A DNA stretch of 64,000 nt. It comes from Brachionus koreanus (Eukaryota > Rotifera > Eurotatoria > Ploima > Brachionidae). Made by a program: the position numbers and the translations under genes. Each line of letters starts with the position of its first letter. Within the stretch, counting starts at the first letter, position 1. The stretch lies in NCBI GenBank assembly GCA_016987375.1, contig PJRA01000420.1, forward strand, positions 173,696 through 237,695, read 5' to 3'. Of the stretch, positions 19,311 to 28,990 are shown in pieces. The notes beneath the pieces are model-generated. The model did no database searches and was not told the DNA's origin. It worked only from the letters and a program-made list of their open reading frames with translations.

Positions 19311-20516
19311 TCAATAATATTCACTTGATGATCTTTGTTGAACTATTTCACTTGAGCCATTTTTATACTCAAAAAAATATTTTTCTTTGCCATGTGAAAG
19401 TCTTATTCTAGTAAAAATTTTTTCATCTGAAGATGTTACTGAACAGTCATCAGTTTGTGGATTATCAACTCTTATCAAAGCCTCAATAGTAATAGAGTCA
19501 TTTTCAGCGTCATAGAAGCCGTTCTTGGGATTCATCAATTTATCGAATGTAATCAAATCAGTTCTTCCAAAACCACAATTATTTTTGTCAAATAGTTTCT
19601 TTTTTCTAATACTTATACTCTTTTCAGGCACTGTTTTGTGCAAAAGTTTCAATTCTGAATCGGCATATACAGACACCTTGGCAGACTCGAAAGCTGTGAG
19701 ACAAAACAAATACAGACCAAGTCCTGTTTGACCACTTTCGTTTTTAGATAGCTTCACTTTAATAATCCATTCTAAATTTCTCATTGTATATGGTTTCGAA
19801 AATATTTTTAATTTGTTTTTTTTTCCTATTTTTGACAAGTCGTCAATTACTAATTTAAATGTACCTTGGTCATAAAAATTTTTTCTTTCTAAATTTGATG
19901 CAAATTTAACTTTTCCAAATAAATTTTCAACATCTATTTCATGAGAATTATGAACTAAGTCCATATCAGTTAAATCAGTTATTGTTGTATTTATTAAATC
20001 TATTTGATTTTCAATTTTTCTAGAATGATTGTCAATAAACTCCAATTTAGATTTAATATCCGCATCTATCAGCTCTTTCAAATCATACATATCATTTTTT
20101 GATGAATCAATTTTTTCCGTATTTTTCTTGAATTCATTTAATTTTAATTTTTTTTTCTCTTCAATCAACTCTAACAAGTCTTCATAGTACGCATCAATTT
20201 TCTGATTTATCAACAATTTGATTTCTTCTCGACGAAGATCGATTTTATTCTTTATCTGAGCCACGCTCTCATCAACAAAATATTCAGGGTCTTTTTTAAA
20301 GACTTGAAGATTTTGTTCACAATCAGACAATTTTTCCAGCTTTATTTCTAGACTTGCTTGACCAATTACCAGCTTATTGCGTGTGATTTTCATGCACTCT
20401 TGTCGCGTTACTTCATGATTTTTACAAACAGGACACTGAAATTTATCTGCTTGCATTTCAACTTTGATTAATTTAGTCGTAAAACCACATGGCAATGCTA
20501 TTTTCAGATCATCCAT
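19311..20516 (-). CDS. Zinc motif, coiled-coil and MATH domain protein (paralogue A)
   Basis: Single exon, 401 residues. The N-terminus has the family motif C10-G-F, C28-PVC-31, H34 and C41. A conserved DLRREEIKLLINQKIDAYYE segment starts a coiled coil running to about residue 215. From about 225 to 375 is a MATH (TRAF-like) domain: KLVIDDLSKIGKK, LEWIIKVKLSK, GLGLYLFCLTAF, a GFGRTDLITFDKLMN segment and GFYDAENDSITIEALIRVD. MATH domains are beta-sandwiches that bind peptides or receptors. The layout resembles TRAF and TRIM37 proteins, so a ubiquitin-ligase or scaffold role is possible, but the zinc motif is not a standard RING. This is the first of four consecutive family members, 227 bases from paralogue B. 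It is complete and has no damaged domain. The MDDL start is shared with five others. Confidence 0.85.
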   Translation of the reverse strand: MDDLKIALPCGFTTKLIKVEMQADKFQCPVCKNHEVTRQECMKITRNKLVIGQASLEIKLEKLSDCEQNLQVFKKDPEYFVDESVAQIKNKIDLRREEIKLLINQKIDAYYEDLLELIEEKKKLKLNEFKKNTEKIDSSKNDMYDLKELIDADIKSKLEFIDNHSRKIENQIDLINTTITDLTDMDLVHNSHEIDVENLFGKVKFASNLERKNFYDQGTFKLVIDDLSKIGKKNKLKIFSKPYTMRNLEWIIKVKLSKNESGQTGLGLYLFCLTAFESAKVSVYADSELKLLHKTVPEKSISIRKKKLFDKNNCGFGRTDLITFDKLMNPKNGFYDAENDSITIEALIRVDNPQTDDCSVTSSDEKIFTRIRLSHGKEKYFFEYKNGSSEIVQQRSSSEYY

Positions 20517-20743
20517 TATTGTTTTAATTCACTTGAATGCTAATCTTAAAACAAAAATTATGCTTGTTATATAAACTAATTGTTTTTTTTTTTAAATTTT
20601 AAAAAAAAAATTAAATAGTCTTATTAGTAGTCTTTATTTAAATTTTATTTTATTTTTAATCAAAAATCAAAATAACTGGCTTTAAAACAAAATTTGAACA
20701 TTATTTTACAGGAAAAAAATAATAAAAAAAAAACTGTCTTTTT

Positions 20744-21754
20744 TTAATATTGAAAAACATTTTCACAAAAGTCTTGAGGCTCTTTTTTCACTTCGACTGT
20801 TCTGCGTTTGTAACCAATTTTCTTTTTTTTCAAGCCATAACACAAGCTTAAGGGCTGACCATTAATGTCTGTTATATTAATAGCCTGTTTACCATATATT
20901 CCATTGATTAGATCAAATCTAACATGTTTTCTGATTAGAAAAGGCTTTTTGATATCTTTTCCACTATTTCCTATTAGGGAATGTTTTATAAAAAATACTG
21001 ATTCATTAACACTTTTTCTGTGTATAGAACCATATTCGTTTTTACTACAGTATGACTTAACTATACCATTTACATTTTTTTCTAATAAAAAATTATCTCT
21101 AAAGCTATTCTCCTCTTCCGGATTACTAATATTCTCACTTGGTTTTAAGTTAATTATATTTTTAAAAACATTCTCAATGTTTAAATCATTTGTGAAATTT
21201 TCCTCACTCAAAATGCTTATTGCTGAATTGATCATGTCAACTAGATCATCAATTTTTTTACAACTGCTATTTATAACATCTAATTTTTTTCTTATATCAA
21301 AATTTTCCTCATACTTTGTGTCATTAACTTCTATTTCTAGTTTATTAATTTTTTCAATTTTTTCCTTAAATTCAATCAATTTGAGGCAACATCTTTCATC
21401 ATAATCTTTGATTACATTTTCAAAATATTTATCAATTTTGTGATTTATGAACAATTTAGTAAACTCTTTTCTGGCATCAATTTTAAGTTTAAATGTTGTT
21501 CGATTGTCATCGATAAAATAATTTGGCATGTTTCTGTAAATTTCCAGACTTTGTCTACACTCGGATAATTTTTTTTGCTTCTCACTTAGATTAGTCTGAT
21601 TAAGAACAAACTTGTTACGATTCATATTAAGACATTCCTGACGTACAATTTGATGAGTTCGACAAACTGGACATGAAAATTTATCACTAAACTGATTAAT
21701 TTGCTTGTAATCAGCGGTAAAACCGCATGGCAGAGTAATTGATAAATCATCCAT
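20744..21754 (-). CDS. Zinc motif and coiled-coil paralogue B with replaced C-terminus
   Basis: Single exon, 336 residues. The N-terminal half follows the family: C10-GF, C28-PVC-31, H34, C41, then a coiled coil that contains INHKIDKYFENVI. After about residue 215 the MATH domain is absent. In its place is an unrelated basic tail with FIKHSLIGNSGKDIKKPFLI and a C-terminal KKKKIGYKRRTVEVKKEPQ stretch. The VKKEP tetrapeptide resembles a sumoylation site (psi-K-x-E). The tail has no family that I recognise. Because the frame is open to its stop and codon use matches the neighbours, this looks like a real divergent member rather than a truncated one, but loss of the MATH domain by frameshift and read-on cannot be ruled out. 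It lies between A and C in the same orientation. Confidence 0.75.
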   Translation of the reverse strand: MDDLSITLPCGFTADYKQINQFSDKFSCPVCRTHQIVRQECLNMNRNKFVLNQTNLSEKQKKLSECRQSLEIYRNMPNYFIDDNRTTFKLKIDARKEFTKLFINHKIDKYFENVIKDYDERCCLKLIEFKEKIEKINKLEIEVNDTKYEENFDIRKKLDVINSSCKKIDDLVDMINSAISILSEENFTNDLNIENVFKNIINLKPSENISNPEEENSFRDNFLLEKNVNGIVKSYCSKNEYGSIHRKSVNESVFFIKHSLIGNSGKDIKKPFLIRKHVRFDLINGIYGKQAINITDINGQPLSLCYGLKKKKIGYKRRTVEVKKEPQDFCENVFQY

Positions 21755-22234
21755 TAAGTCGATATTTTATTTTTTTTCACTTTAAAAAATTGATACATGA
21801 ATGATGCTCTTTTTAAAGTTAAAATCTTTTTTTAAATTTTCATTTTAAAATATTTAATTTTCAAAACAAAACAAACTTAACTTTTTGTTAATTTATTTGT
21901 GTTAATTTAATATAATTTCAATTAAATAATTTAATTAAATTTCTGAAAAAATTAATAATTAAGACAAAAATTGAGTCAGCTAAGTTGAAGGCGATTTAAA
22001 GAGTAAAAAAAATAAAATTTTTTAATATAAATTTTTTTTTCAAAGCTTCATTTGAATTTAATATTGATTAAATGATAATCAACTGACACTTCAAAAATAA
22101 AACTAGAAAGAAAAAAAAATTATTTTATTTTTAATAAATCTTTTAATTTCTTTCTTTAAATAGCAAACAAAATTTTAAATAAAAATATTTTGGTTAAAAA
22201 ATAGTTTTTCTTTTAAAAAAATTAAATTAATTAT
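21755..22234. other. Spacer between paralogues B and C
   Basis: AT-rich, homopolymer-rich spacer with no coding signal or identifiable repeat. Confidence 0.6.
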
Positions 22235-23572
22235 TCATTGTGTGTCTGAATCAGAGTCAGAATAATTTGAATCCGAATCTGAATCAGTTTCATCTGAATT
22301 ACTTCTAAAATCTGAATCAGTTTGATCAGAATCACTACTAAAATCTGAATCACTTTCATCAGAATCACTACTAAAATCTGAATCACTACTTGAATCAATA
22401 TCTTCATATGAATCAGATTGTTCTATATTTAAAAAACTGATTCTATTTTCAAGATCAACATTAGTATTTGATATTTTACAATCTTTTTTGACTGGAGATC
22501 TTCTAAAAGATTGTTTTATCCAAGCTTCAATTGTAATGGAATCATCCCAAGTGTTGTAAAAACCTTTTTCCGGGTCCAGTATCTCATCCATACACACCAA
22601 AAATGAATTTCCCTGAAGCTGTTCTTCATACTTTACTAAATTTTCAATGTTGCAGACTAAATTGTTGTCGGGATGATTGCGACACAGAAGTCTCATTTGT
22701 CCAGCAAAATTCAATGGTATTTCATTGTGTCTACTTAAAGATCTACATTGCAAATAGCATTGCAGTGCAGTCTCTGTATTGCTTTGTCTAGTCTGTTTGG
22801 CATGGATTGACCATTCAAAATTTTTAATCTTAATTGGTTTTGAGTATGTTTCTAAGATTTTTCCTTCTTTAAATTTTGAAAAATTTTTAATCAAAAGCTG
22901 AAAAGTTGTCTCTGATTGAACGGCATCGCTGTTTGAATTCAAATTTAATTGCGAGCCAAGTTCACCAAAAATTTTTGCTATATCCCAAGTGTAACTTCTA
23001 TGATTAAGAACCAAGCTTTTCTCATTCAAAACATTGACTGTTTCATCGATTTCATTTATTCTATCATCTAAATTTGCTATATTTTCATTTATCAAATTTA
23101 ATTTTAAATCAATGTCCAAATTAGTGCCAATTTTACTCAATTCAGTTATTTCTTTATTTGGAAGAATGCTTTCAATTTTGTGTTTAAATTCATTTAATTT
23201 GGACTCTTTTTCCTTGTCAATAATTGCAAACAAATTTTCACAATAATCATCAATTTTTTTGTTCAATAGCAATTTAATTTCTTCCCTTCGTAGGTCAATT
23301 TGATTTCTCAATTGAGAATAATTTTCGTCCAAATGAAAACTGGGATCAATTTTAAATTGTTCCAAAGTTTTTAATTTTTCGCTCCAACTTTGTTGCTTTA
23401 AATCCAGCATGGCCTGATTTATCATCAACTTGTTTTTGGTCATGTTCAAACACTCATCGGCGCTTAGTTCATGATTTTTGCATACTGGACACGCAAATTT
23501 GTCTTTTTTGTCAGAAATTTCACCGTATTTACATTCAAAACCACACGTCAGCGTAATTAATAACTCGTCCAT
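22235..23572 (-). CDS. Zinc motif, coiled-coil and MATH paralogue C with Ser/Asp tail
   Basis: Single exon, 445 residues, the longest member by itself. The motif C10-GF, C28-PVC-31, H34, C41 is intact and an extra Cys is at 14. DLRREEIKLLLNKKIDDYCE begins the coiled coil. The MATH domain spans about residues 220-370, with LLIKNFSKFKEGK, FEWSIHAKQTRQ, LQCYLQCRSLS, a MRLLC segment and GFYNTWDDSITIEAWIKQS. After it comes a tail of about 70 residues made largely of SDSDFSSDSDE-type repeats. Such acidic Ser-rich tails are typical CK2 targets and interaction surfaces. The tail is absent in the other members and was probably added by repeat expansion in place. Same strand and spacing as its neighbours. 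Confidence 0.85.
   Translation of the reverse strand: MDELLITLTCGFECKYGEISDKKDKFACPVCKNHELSADECLNMTKNKLMINQAMLDLKQQSWSEKLKTLEQFKIDPSFHLDENYSQLRNQIDLRREEIKLLLNKKIDDYCENLFAIIDKEKESKLNEFKHKIESILPNKEITELSKIGTNLDIDLKLNLINENIANLDDRINEIDETVNVLNEKSLVLNHRSYTWDIAKIFGELGSQLNLNSNSDAVQSETTFQLLIKNFSKFKEGKILETYSKPIKIKNFEWSIHAKQTRQSNTETALQCYLQCRSLSRHNEIPLNFAGQMRLLCRNHPDNNLVCNIENLVKYEEQLQGNSFLVCMDEILDPEKGFYNTWDDSITIEAWIKQSFRRSPVKKDCKISNTNVDLENRISFLNIEQSDSYEDIDSSSDSDFSSDSDESDSDFSSDSDQTDSDFRSNSDETDSDSDSNYSDSDSDTQ
22245..22400 (-). repeat. Ser/Asp-coding tandem repeat in paralogue C
   Basis: Short units built on TCTGAATCA-type triplets repeat here and encode alternating Ser-Asp with occasional Glu, Phe and Thr. 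The clearest unit is about 36 bases, encoding SDSDFSSDSDES or a close variant, repeated three to four times. Confidence 0.75.
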
Positions 23573-23840
23573 TTTTAGTCTAAAAAATAATCATAAATTA
23601 CATTATGAGTTTGTTTCATATTGAATTTAATTGTTGCAAAAATAAAGTCTTTAAATTAAGATAAAAGTTTATAAAGAATCAAGATGCATATTCAAATTGA
23701 GAGAGAAAATTCAACACTGGTCATTTTGATCTAAATTAATTTGAATAATTAGTTTTTTAACTTGTTTAAAATTTAAAGACAAACAAAATTTTTTAAATTT
23801 ATTTTTTATTTTTTTAATAGGAAAAAAATGCGTTTTTTTT

Positions 23841-24940
23841 TCATTGAACACGATCAGGAAATTGAGTTTTTATTCTAACTTCAAAAGTGATCGAATCATT
23901 CTCATTATCTAAAAAACAATTATTCCCATCAATGATCATATCTTCAAATCTTATATTATTGTCAAAGTCATGCTTGCTTAAGTCTGGTTTAAACAAAATA
24001 TTATCCCATTTTTTTTCTAAATTTTTATTTTGATCAATTTTGTTTATTAAAATTATATCCAATTGAGCATATATATTCCAATGATGTGATTTCCAAACTG
24101 GATTGTAAGCAACATAACAGCAAAGAGAGTCTTGATTAAATTCAACAACAATACTATATTCAAAATTTCTGATTATAAATGTCTTAGATGTTAATTTTAA
24201 ATTTTTGCTTTTTTTGCATTTTGAAAAATTATTGACAACAAATTGATATGTTGCACTTTCTCGACTATCATTGTCGATATCTTCACCATTGCCATAAGAA
24301 ATAAGATTTGTTTCTGGTTCTATATAGAGCTCATCAAACAGTCTATTAACATCTATGTTTTCATCACTTTCCAATAGCTTCAAATTAGCCTCGTCTAATT
24401 TCTCAATTGTCTTCTCGACAAAATGTGTTGCAAAGTCAATTTTTTTTTTATAATTTTTAATCAATTCTATTTTAGAGTCAATATTCAAATTTTGATCAAC
24501 ATCAAAATTACTAATTTCTTGCTCTAATAATGAAATTTGTTTTAGTCTGTCGTAAACAACTACATAATTTGATTCTCGTTCATTTTCGATTTGTTTTTCC
24601 AAATTCTCAAAATATTCATCAATTTTTTTATTAAATTAAATTTTATTTCTTCTCTTCTCAAACAGATTTTATTCTTAATTATAGAATAGCTCTCATCAAC
24701 ATAGTACTTTGGATTAGCTTTAAAAATTTCTAATTCCTCTATGCAATCAGCAAATTTGGTTAGTTTTAATTCAAAAATTTTCTGGTTAATAATCAGCTTG
24801 TTACGTGGCATATTCAAACAGTCTTCTTTGCTTAGCTCATGTGTCTTGCAATCAGAGCACGTGAAGTTATCTCTGTGATAGAATATGTCTTTGAAGTCAC
24901 GGCTAAAACCACATGGCAATATAATATCCAGATCGTCCAT
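23841..24940 (-). pseudogene. Zinc motif, coiled-coil and MATH paralogue D with a single frameshift
   Basis: The first frame, 24940 down to about 24636, carries the family N-terminus with C10-GF, C28-SDC-31, H34, C41 and the LRREEIK segment. The second frame, from about 24640 down to 23841, continues in register with the family: KKIDEYFENLEKQIENE, the rest of the coiled coil, and a MATH domain with FVVNNFSKCKK, FEYSIVVEF, LCCYVAYNP and NENDSITFEVRIKTQ. The break lies in a run of seven A's near 24633-24640, and paralogues show that one base is missing there. Everything after the break is open for about 250 codons, so either the mutation is recent or it is a homopolymer error in the assembly. 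If the latter, this is a normal gene of about 366 residues. Confidence 0.75.
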
Positions 24941-25666
24941 TTTTTTGAATAATTTCTAAATGTATTAAAATTTTTAGAAGAGACTATAATTTAAAAAAGA
25001 AAAACTTGTTTTATATTCAACTAATAAAAAACGTTATGAAGCTCAATTTTTTTAGAAAGAGTTTTATCTCAAACTGTAAGCTCTTTTGGATCGTTTAATT
25101 TTTTATTTAAATAAAAAGTAGATGCACAAAAAGATTACACAAACAAGACGAAAAATTCACTGTGATTTTTCTCTCAAATTGATTTGACTGAGCCTAGTGT
25201 GTTTCTATTTTTGATTTTCAATATTCCCATCCAAACTCAACTTACACCTCTAAACATAAGTGATTTTTTAAAAAAAAAGAAATTATTCCAAAGAGCAAAA
25301 ATTTTAATTATTTAAAAATATAAATTGTTTAATAGAATTAAATAATAATGGATTTTGTAAATAAAATTAAATGTCTATTTTTTATGTAGATGATTTTTTA
25401 TTTTAGAAGGCAATTTTTTTCCAAAATTATTTACAAAATATTAATTGGTAAATAAAAATCAAATCAAATTATTCAGATTAAATAATTCTTTTTTATTAAA
25501 AATAAATTAATTTTAATTTTAATATTTTTTTTTTCTAAATTATAAACCAAATCACAAGTGTGCTTCTAAACCAACGTATAATAATAAAATAAACAGCGAT
25601 CAAATTTTTAAAATATGCTAATGAATTTTAAAATTACAAAAAAATAGTTAAATTTACTAAAAAAGA
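24941..25666. other. Spacer between paralogue D and the NTPase-nuclease gene
   Basis: About 725 bases without coding signal. Mostly A/T tracts; the slightly richer part near 25160-25260 shows no motif that I recognise. Confidence 0.6.
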
Positions 25667-27745
25667 TTATTCCCTAATTGCAAAGCGAATAATTTCATGT
25701 ATTTTTGCTTCTGCTTTTTCCTCAAATAGTTTTTCACTTGTAGAAGCAAACTTTTTGAGCTTTTCGATAACATTTTCAGTCAAATTTGGAAAAATGTCCT
25801 TTGAAATGCCTTCTGTGTATAAAATAGCTCTTTTGGAATGTTCAGCACCACGTTGTGATACCATCTTAATGTTTTCGATAGATGTACGAGTCATTTTTGG
25901 TTCGCCAAGCTGCATAAAAAGCATAATATATGGCTTTTTTGAATCTAGATCATGAAACATTTTTGAACTTATACCATCAAATACTGTCATATAATCAGGT
26001 TTCAATGGCTCACTTGTTAACTTTACTTGAATAATTATTGCACTCAGTGAATCGAAATTGTTTGAATCTAAACACACAGGAATAACAAGATCAATTGCTG
26101 GTTGCATAGATTTACAATGGATAGCAGCACATCTTTTAAGTGAAACTTGTAAGCTTGCTTTTTTAAGCCAACAGTTGGGTCTGGTAAAATGATTAAAATT
26201 TAAAAAGCCATTTAACAGCTCAGTTGAATCCAGCAATTGCTCATTGATTATTCTAATCGGACAAACAATATTTTTATCAACATTCTGACATTTCCATTCA
26301 TTTTGAATGCATCCACAGTCATTTTGACATTTTCCATAAAGTTCTTGAATAAACTCACCAACTCTAGTCAAGTTCAAATACTTTTTTACTCTTTCTGAAT
26401 GTTTTTTTCTGGTTAAATGATCAATAGTGTGTATTAAAATCAATTTTGCAATAGCTTCACCTCTCTCACCTTTGGCTATTAATGAAGACTCAACACTCTT
26501 TATTAATGTATCAATAACTTTATCAAAACCAAATTCGTGGATCAAAGAAGCAGCTGCCATAGCCAAAATTGGTTCAGAAGGATACTCAATCTCAAAAATT
26601 GCCTTTCTTGTATCTACATAAGTGCATACAGCCATATTGTTTGCCACCAAATTTTGATTTGTTGACATTTGTCTCAGTCTTATTGTTCCAATTCTACAAC
26701 TAAGCACAGCAATACATTCATTATCATTGAGATTAAGCATGGCGAACGCTCTTCCACCAATCAATTTCGAAATGGCTACATTAAATATTTCTTCATCTGA
26801 CACATTTTGAAATCGTCCATGAGAATTTTGTCTGGTAAACATCCATGATCCCCACAGAACTCTTCCAAAGCGGCAAATATTTTCGAATTTAACTGTGTCA
26901 AAAATGCTTTCGATGGAGTTATAATCGACAAATAGATCCCAGTTGGGCAAAAGGTAAATTGGTTCGAATAAAATCTTTTCCATATTGTAAATTCTTTCAG
27001 ACGGATCTGAAAATTGTGTAGGCTGAAATTCAGATAAGTTTGTGAATGTGTCCAAAAAAAGCACAAATACATTTCCTTGAAGCTCAGACAAAACACGTCT
27101 CATAACAAAATAATTACTATCATAATCGTTCTTTTTAACACCTAAAAGTGATGAGCTCTCGTCAAATATAAAAACCAAAGGGTTAGAACCTGTGTATACA
27201 GAAAGCTTTGATTCATGGCATGTTTGTCTCAATTTGTCTTCCATCAGTTTTTTAAGCTTGTCCTTGTTGTCTTGAGATTGATTTCTCAAAAAATCACTGC
27301 AATTAATTTCCGAATTTTTTAATAAATCAATAAACAAGTTTAAATAGCTTTTATAAATTTTTATTTTTGTATTAGTATCTTCTTGCTGAGTTAGATAATT
27401 GGCCAAACAGCTTCGTGGCGGATATCCTGTTGAATTTTTTGCTCTAAGACAGCAATAGACCACATAGAAATTTTGATTGACCAATGCCTCGCATGCTCTT
27501 GATTTACCAAATCCGCTTGACTGACACAGAGTGGTAAATGGCCCATAATATTTTGAATCAAATTTGCTAATTAACAGTCGAATTCTGTCAGCTAAATACT
27601 GCTCTGAACTAAATTCAAGAGCAGGATTCTTTCTGATTTTTATTTTGAATGATTCTTTTGTCAGCTCTTGAACAATTTCATTCTGTTCATTAATCAAGCT
27701 ACTTTTCATCCATTTTTTTAGTCTCATGCAATCTAATATATTCAA
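25667..27745 (-). CDS. P-loop NTPase fused to a restriction-like nuclease fold (Crinkler-type architecture)
   Basis: Single exon, 692 residues. An NTPase domain comes first: Walker A in CQSSGFGKSRACEAL (G78 to S82) and Walker B in PLVFIFDES (D195, E196). Between them is YVVYCCLRAKNSTGYPPRSC, which fits the N-L-R...G-[FY]-PP signature of NTPases in Crinkler-type proteins of fungi and oomycetes. The C-terminal third has the layout of a PD-(D/E)xK nuclease: E430 in KGERGEAIAKLIL, D552 in AIDLVIPVC and IIIQVK ending at K575. Such NTPase-REase proteins are described as effector-like and as selfish-element-derived in fungi, oomycetes and some other eukaryotes. All likely catalytic residues appear present. 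No signal peptide is seen. It lies on the same strand as the MATH family and between members D and G. Family assignment is from motif memory; transfer from another lineage is possible. Confidence 0.7.
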   Translation of the reverse strand: MNILDCMRLKKWMKSSLINEQNEIVQELTKESFKIKIRKNPALEFSSEQYLADRIRLLISKFDSKYYGPFTTLCQSSGFGKSRACEALVNQNFYVVYCCLRAKNSTGYPPRSCLANYLTQQEDTNTKIKIYKSYLNLFIDLLKNSEINCSDFLRNQSQDNKDKLKKLMEDKLRQTCHESKLSVYTGSNPLVFIFDESSSLLGVKKNDYDSNYFVMRRVLSELQGNVFVLFLDTFTNLSEFQPTQFSDPSERIYNMEKILFEPIYLLPNWDLFVDYNSIESIFDTVKFENICRFGRVLWGSWMFTRQNSHGRFQNVSDEEIFNVAISKLIGGRAFAMLNLNDNECIAVLSCRIGTIRLRQMSTNQNLVANNMAVCTYVDTRKAIFEIEYPSEPILAMAAASLIHEFGFDKVIDTLIKSVESSLIAKGERGEAIAKLILIHTIDHLTRKKHSERVKKYLNLTRVGEFIQELYGKCQNDCGCIQNEWKCQNVDKNIVCPIRIINEQLLDSTELLNGFLNFNHFTRPNCWLKKASLQVSLKRCAAIHCKSMQPAIDLVIPVCLDSNNFDSLSAIIIQVKLTSEPLKPDYMTVFDGISSKMFHDLDSKKPYIMLFMQLGEPKMTRTSIENIKMVSQRGAEHSKRAILYTEGISKDIFPNLTENVIEKLKKFASTSEKLFEEKAEAKIHEIIRFAIRE

Positions 27746-28040
27746 TTATTGATATTTAGAAATAAAAAAAGTAAAATTAAATTAAATTTTAATTTGACAT
27801 TATATTTCGTTAGAGGACAAATATTTTTTTTGTTGATAATTTCAGTCGATAAAGCAAATACAATTTTTAAGCGATAAACAATTTTGTTTTTTCTAAGATA
27901 AAACGATTGTTTAAAACTTTTTTTTATATAATTTAGTAAATAGTAAATAGCAATTTAGGTTCATTGATTTATCTTTACTGGAATTATTGTGAAATTTGAC
28001 ACTCAATTTTCCACCTAATTTTAAAACAAAGATATATTTA

Positions 28041-28319
28041 ATGAATTTCAAATATACTATTTTCATCTTTTTGACCTTCCTTCGAGGAAATTATGAAAAG
28101 TTTGATCAGAAAAATACCTCCTTTTGTAAACAACTTAATAATGCGGAGAAAAAGACTCATATTGATTTTTTGAATTTTAGTTCGAAGACTTCTCTAGCAA
28201 TAATTGATCATTTATTTATTGAGGAAAATCGTGGTCTAGTTGATTCAGTGAAATTTATTGTTTCCCAAATTAAATTAAATATGGAATTAAGCCTAAACTA
28301 CTATAATTTTTTTTATTAA
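28041..28319 (+). CDS. Small hypothetical protein, possibly secreted
   Basis: An open frame of 92 codons begins with ATG at 28041. The first residues, MNFKYTIFIFLTFLRGN, look like a signal peptide or a membrane segment; the rest is polar with a single Cys. No family is recognised. The composition is that of AT-rich random sequence, so the frame may not be a gene. It lies about 300 bases upstream of the NTPase-nuclease gene in the divergent direction. Confidence 0.22.
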   Translation: MNFKYTIFIFLTFLRGNYEKFDQKNTSFCKQLNNAEKKTHIDFLNFSSKTSLAIIDHLFIEENRGLVDSVKFIVSQIKLNMELSLNYYNFFY

Positions 28320-28546
28320 TTAAATGATCTGCTAAAGATAGATTTTTATATATAATTGTGTCTTATTTTAATATATCTTTCTACTAAATCTTTTCTCTTA
28401 GCTATAAACTCATCTAGTTAAATTAATAATTGTAAAAAAGACTTTAATTTGGTAATAATTTTTTTTTTTTTTTATTGTATATAATACTTCAATTTGTCCA
28501 TGGGACTTAAACTTTAAATAAATAAATAAATATTTTCAATTTCACC

Positions 28547-28990
28547 TTAAATTAACAAATCTAAAACTGCGCAGATTATAAAGCTTGTTGAAGATAAGAT
28601 ATAATGAACAAAAAAATTGTGATAAAATTCTTATTTGCCAAATAAAAACAAAAAATTTACCATCTTCACTTTTTAAAATAAGGTTCACAACTCCGATTTC
28701 TGTTTGAATATAAATTATGGATAGATTATAGTTGTTGGTACAAGTTAACAATCGATCCAATTTTAAGCTTTTATTATTTTGTGCTTTATCTAATTATATT
28801 TAAATTTTAAACGTTTTTTAGAATAAAAATTACTAAAACCCTTGAATGAGATGATTTTCTCATTGTTTTCATCATGGTCGAATTTTATCAGAGAATTCTC
28901 TTCGGTTGTCAAATCTTCAACTTTGTTTGCTAAGTGCATAAAATGTTGAACTTCAAGAGTTAAACTTGGACTAATTTTCATATCTTCCAT
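28547..28990 (-). CDS. Small unidentified protein, three short exons
   Basis: Proposed exons 28834-28990, 28661-28789 and 28547-28560 on the minus strand, with introns of 44 and 100 bases, giving 99 residues. Phases and GT-AG sites agree (1, 1). The product starts MEDMKISPSLTLEVQHFMHL and in exon 2 has a hydrophobic segment, LSIIYIQTEIGVVNLIL. The alternating pattern could be a small alpha-beta fold, but I do not recognise a family. The last exon is only 14 bases and is the weakest part of the model. Codon bias is modestly better than background. It could be a real small gene or a remnant. Confidence 0.4.

Noticed and set aside
20865..21404. Long plus-strand frame of 179 codons
   Set aside because: Antisense to paralogue B, and very rich in Phe, Leu, Ile and Ser as expected from A-rich coding sequence read backwards.
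26776..27096. Second minus-strand frame inside the NTPase-nuclease gene
   Set aside because: It is a shadow in another frame; the NTPase motifs lie in the long frame.
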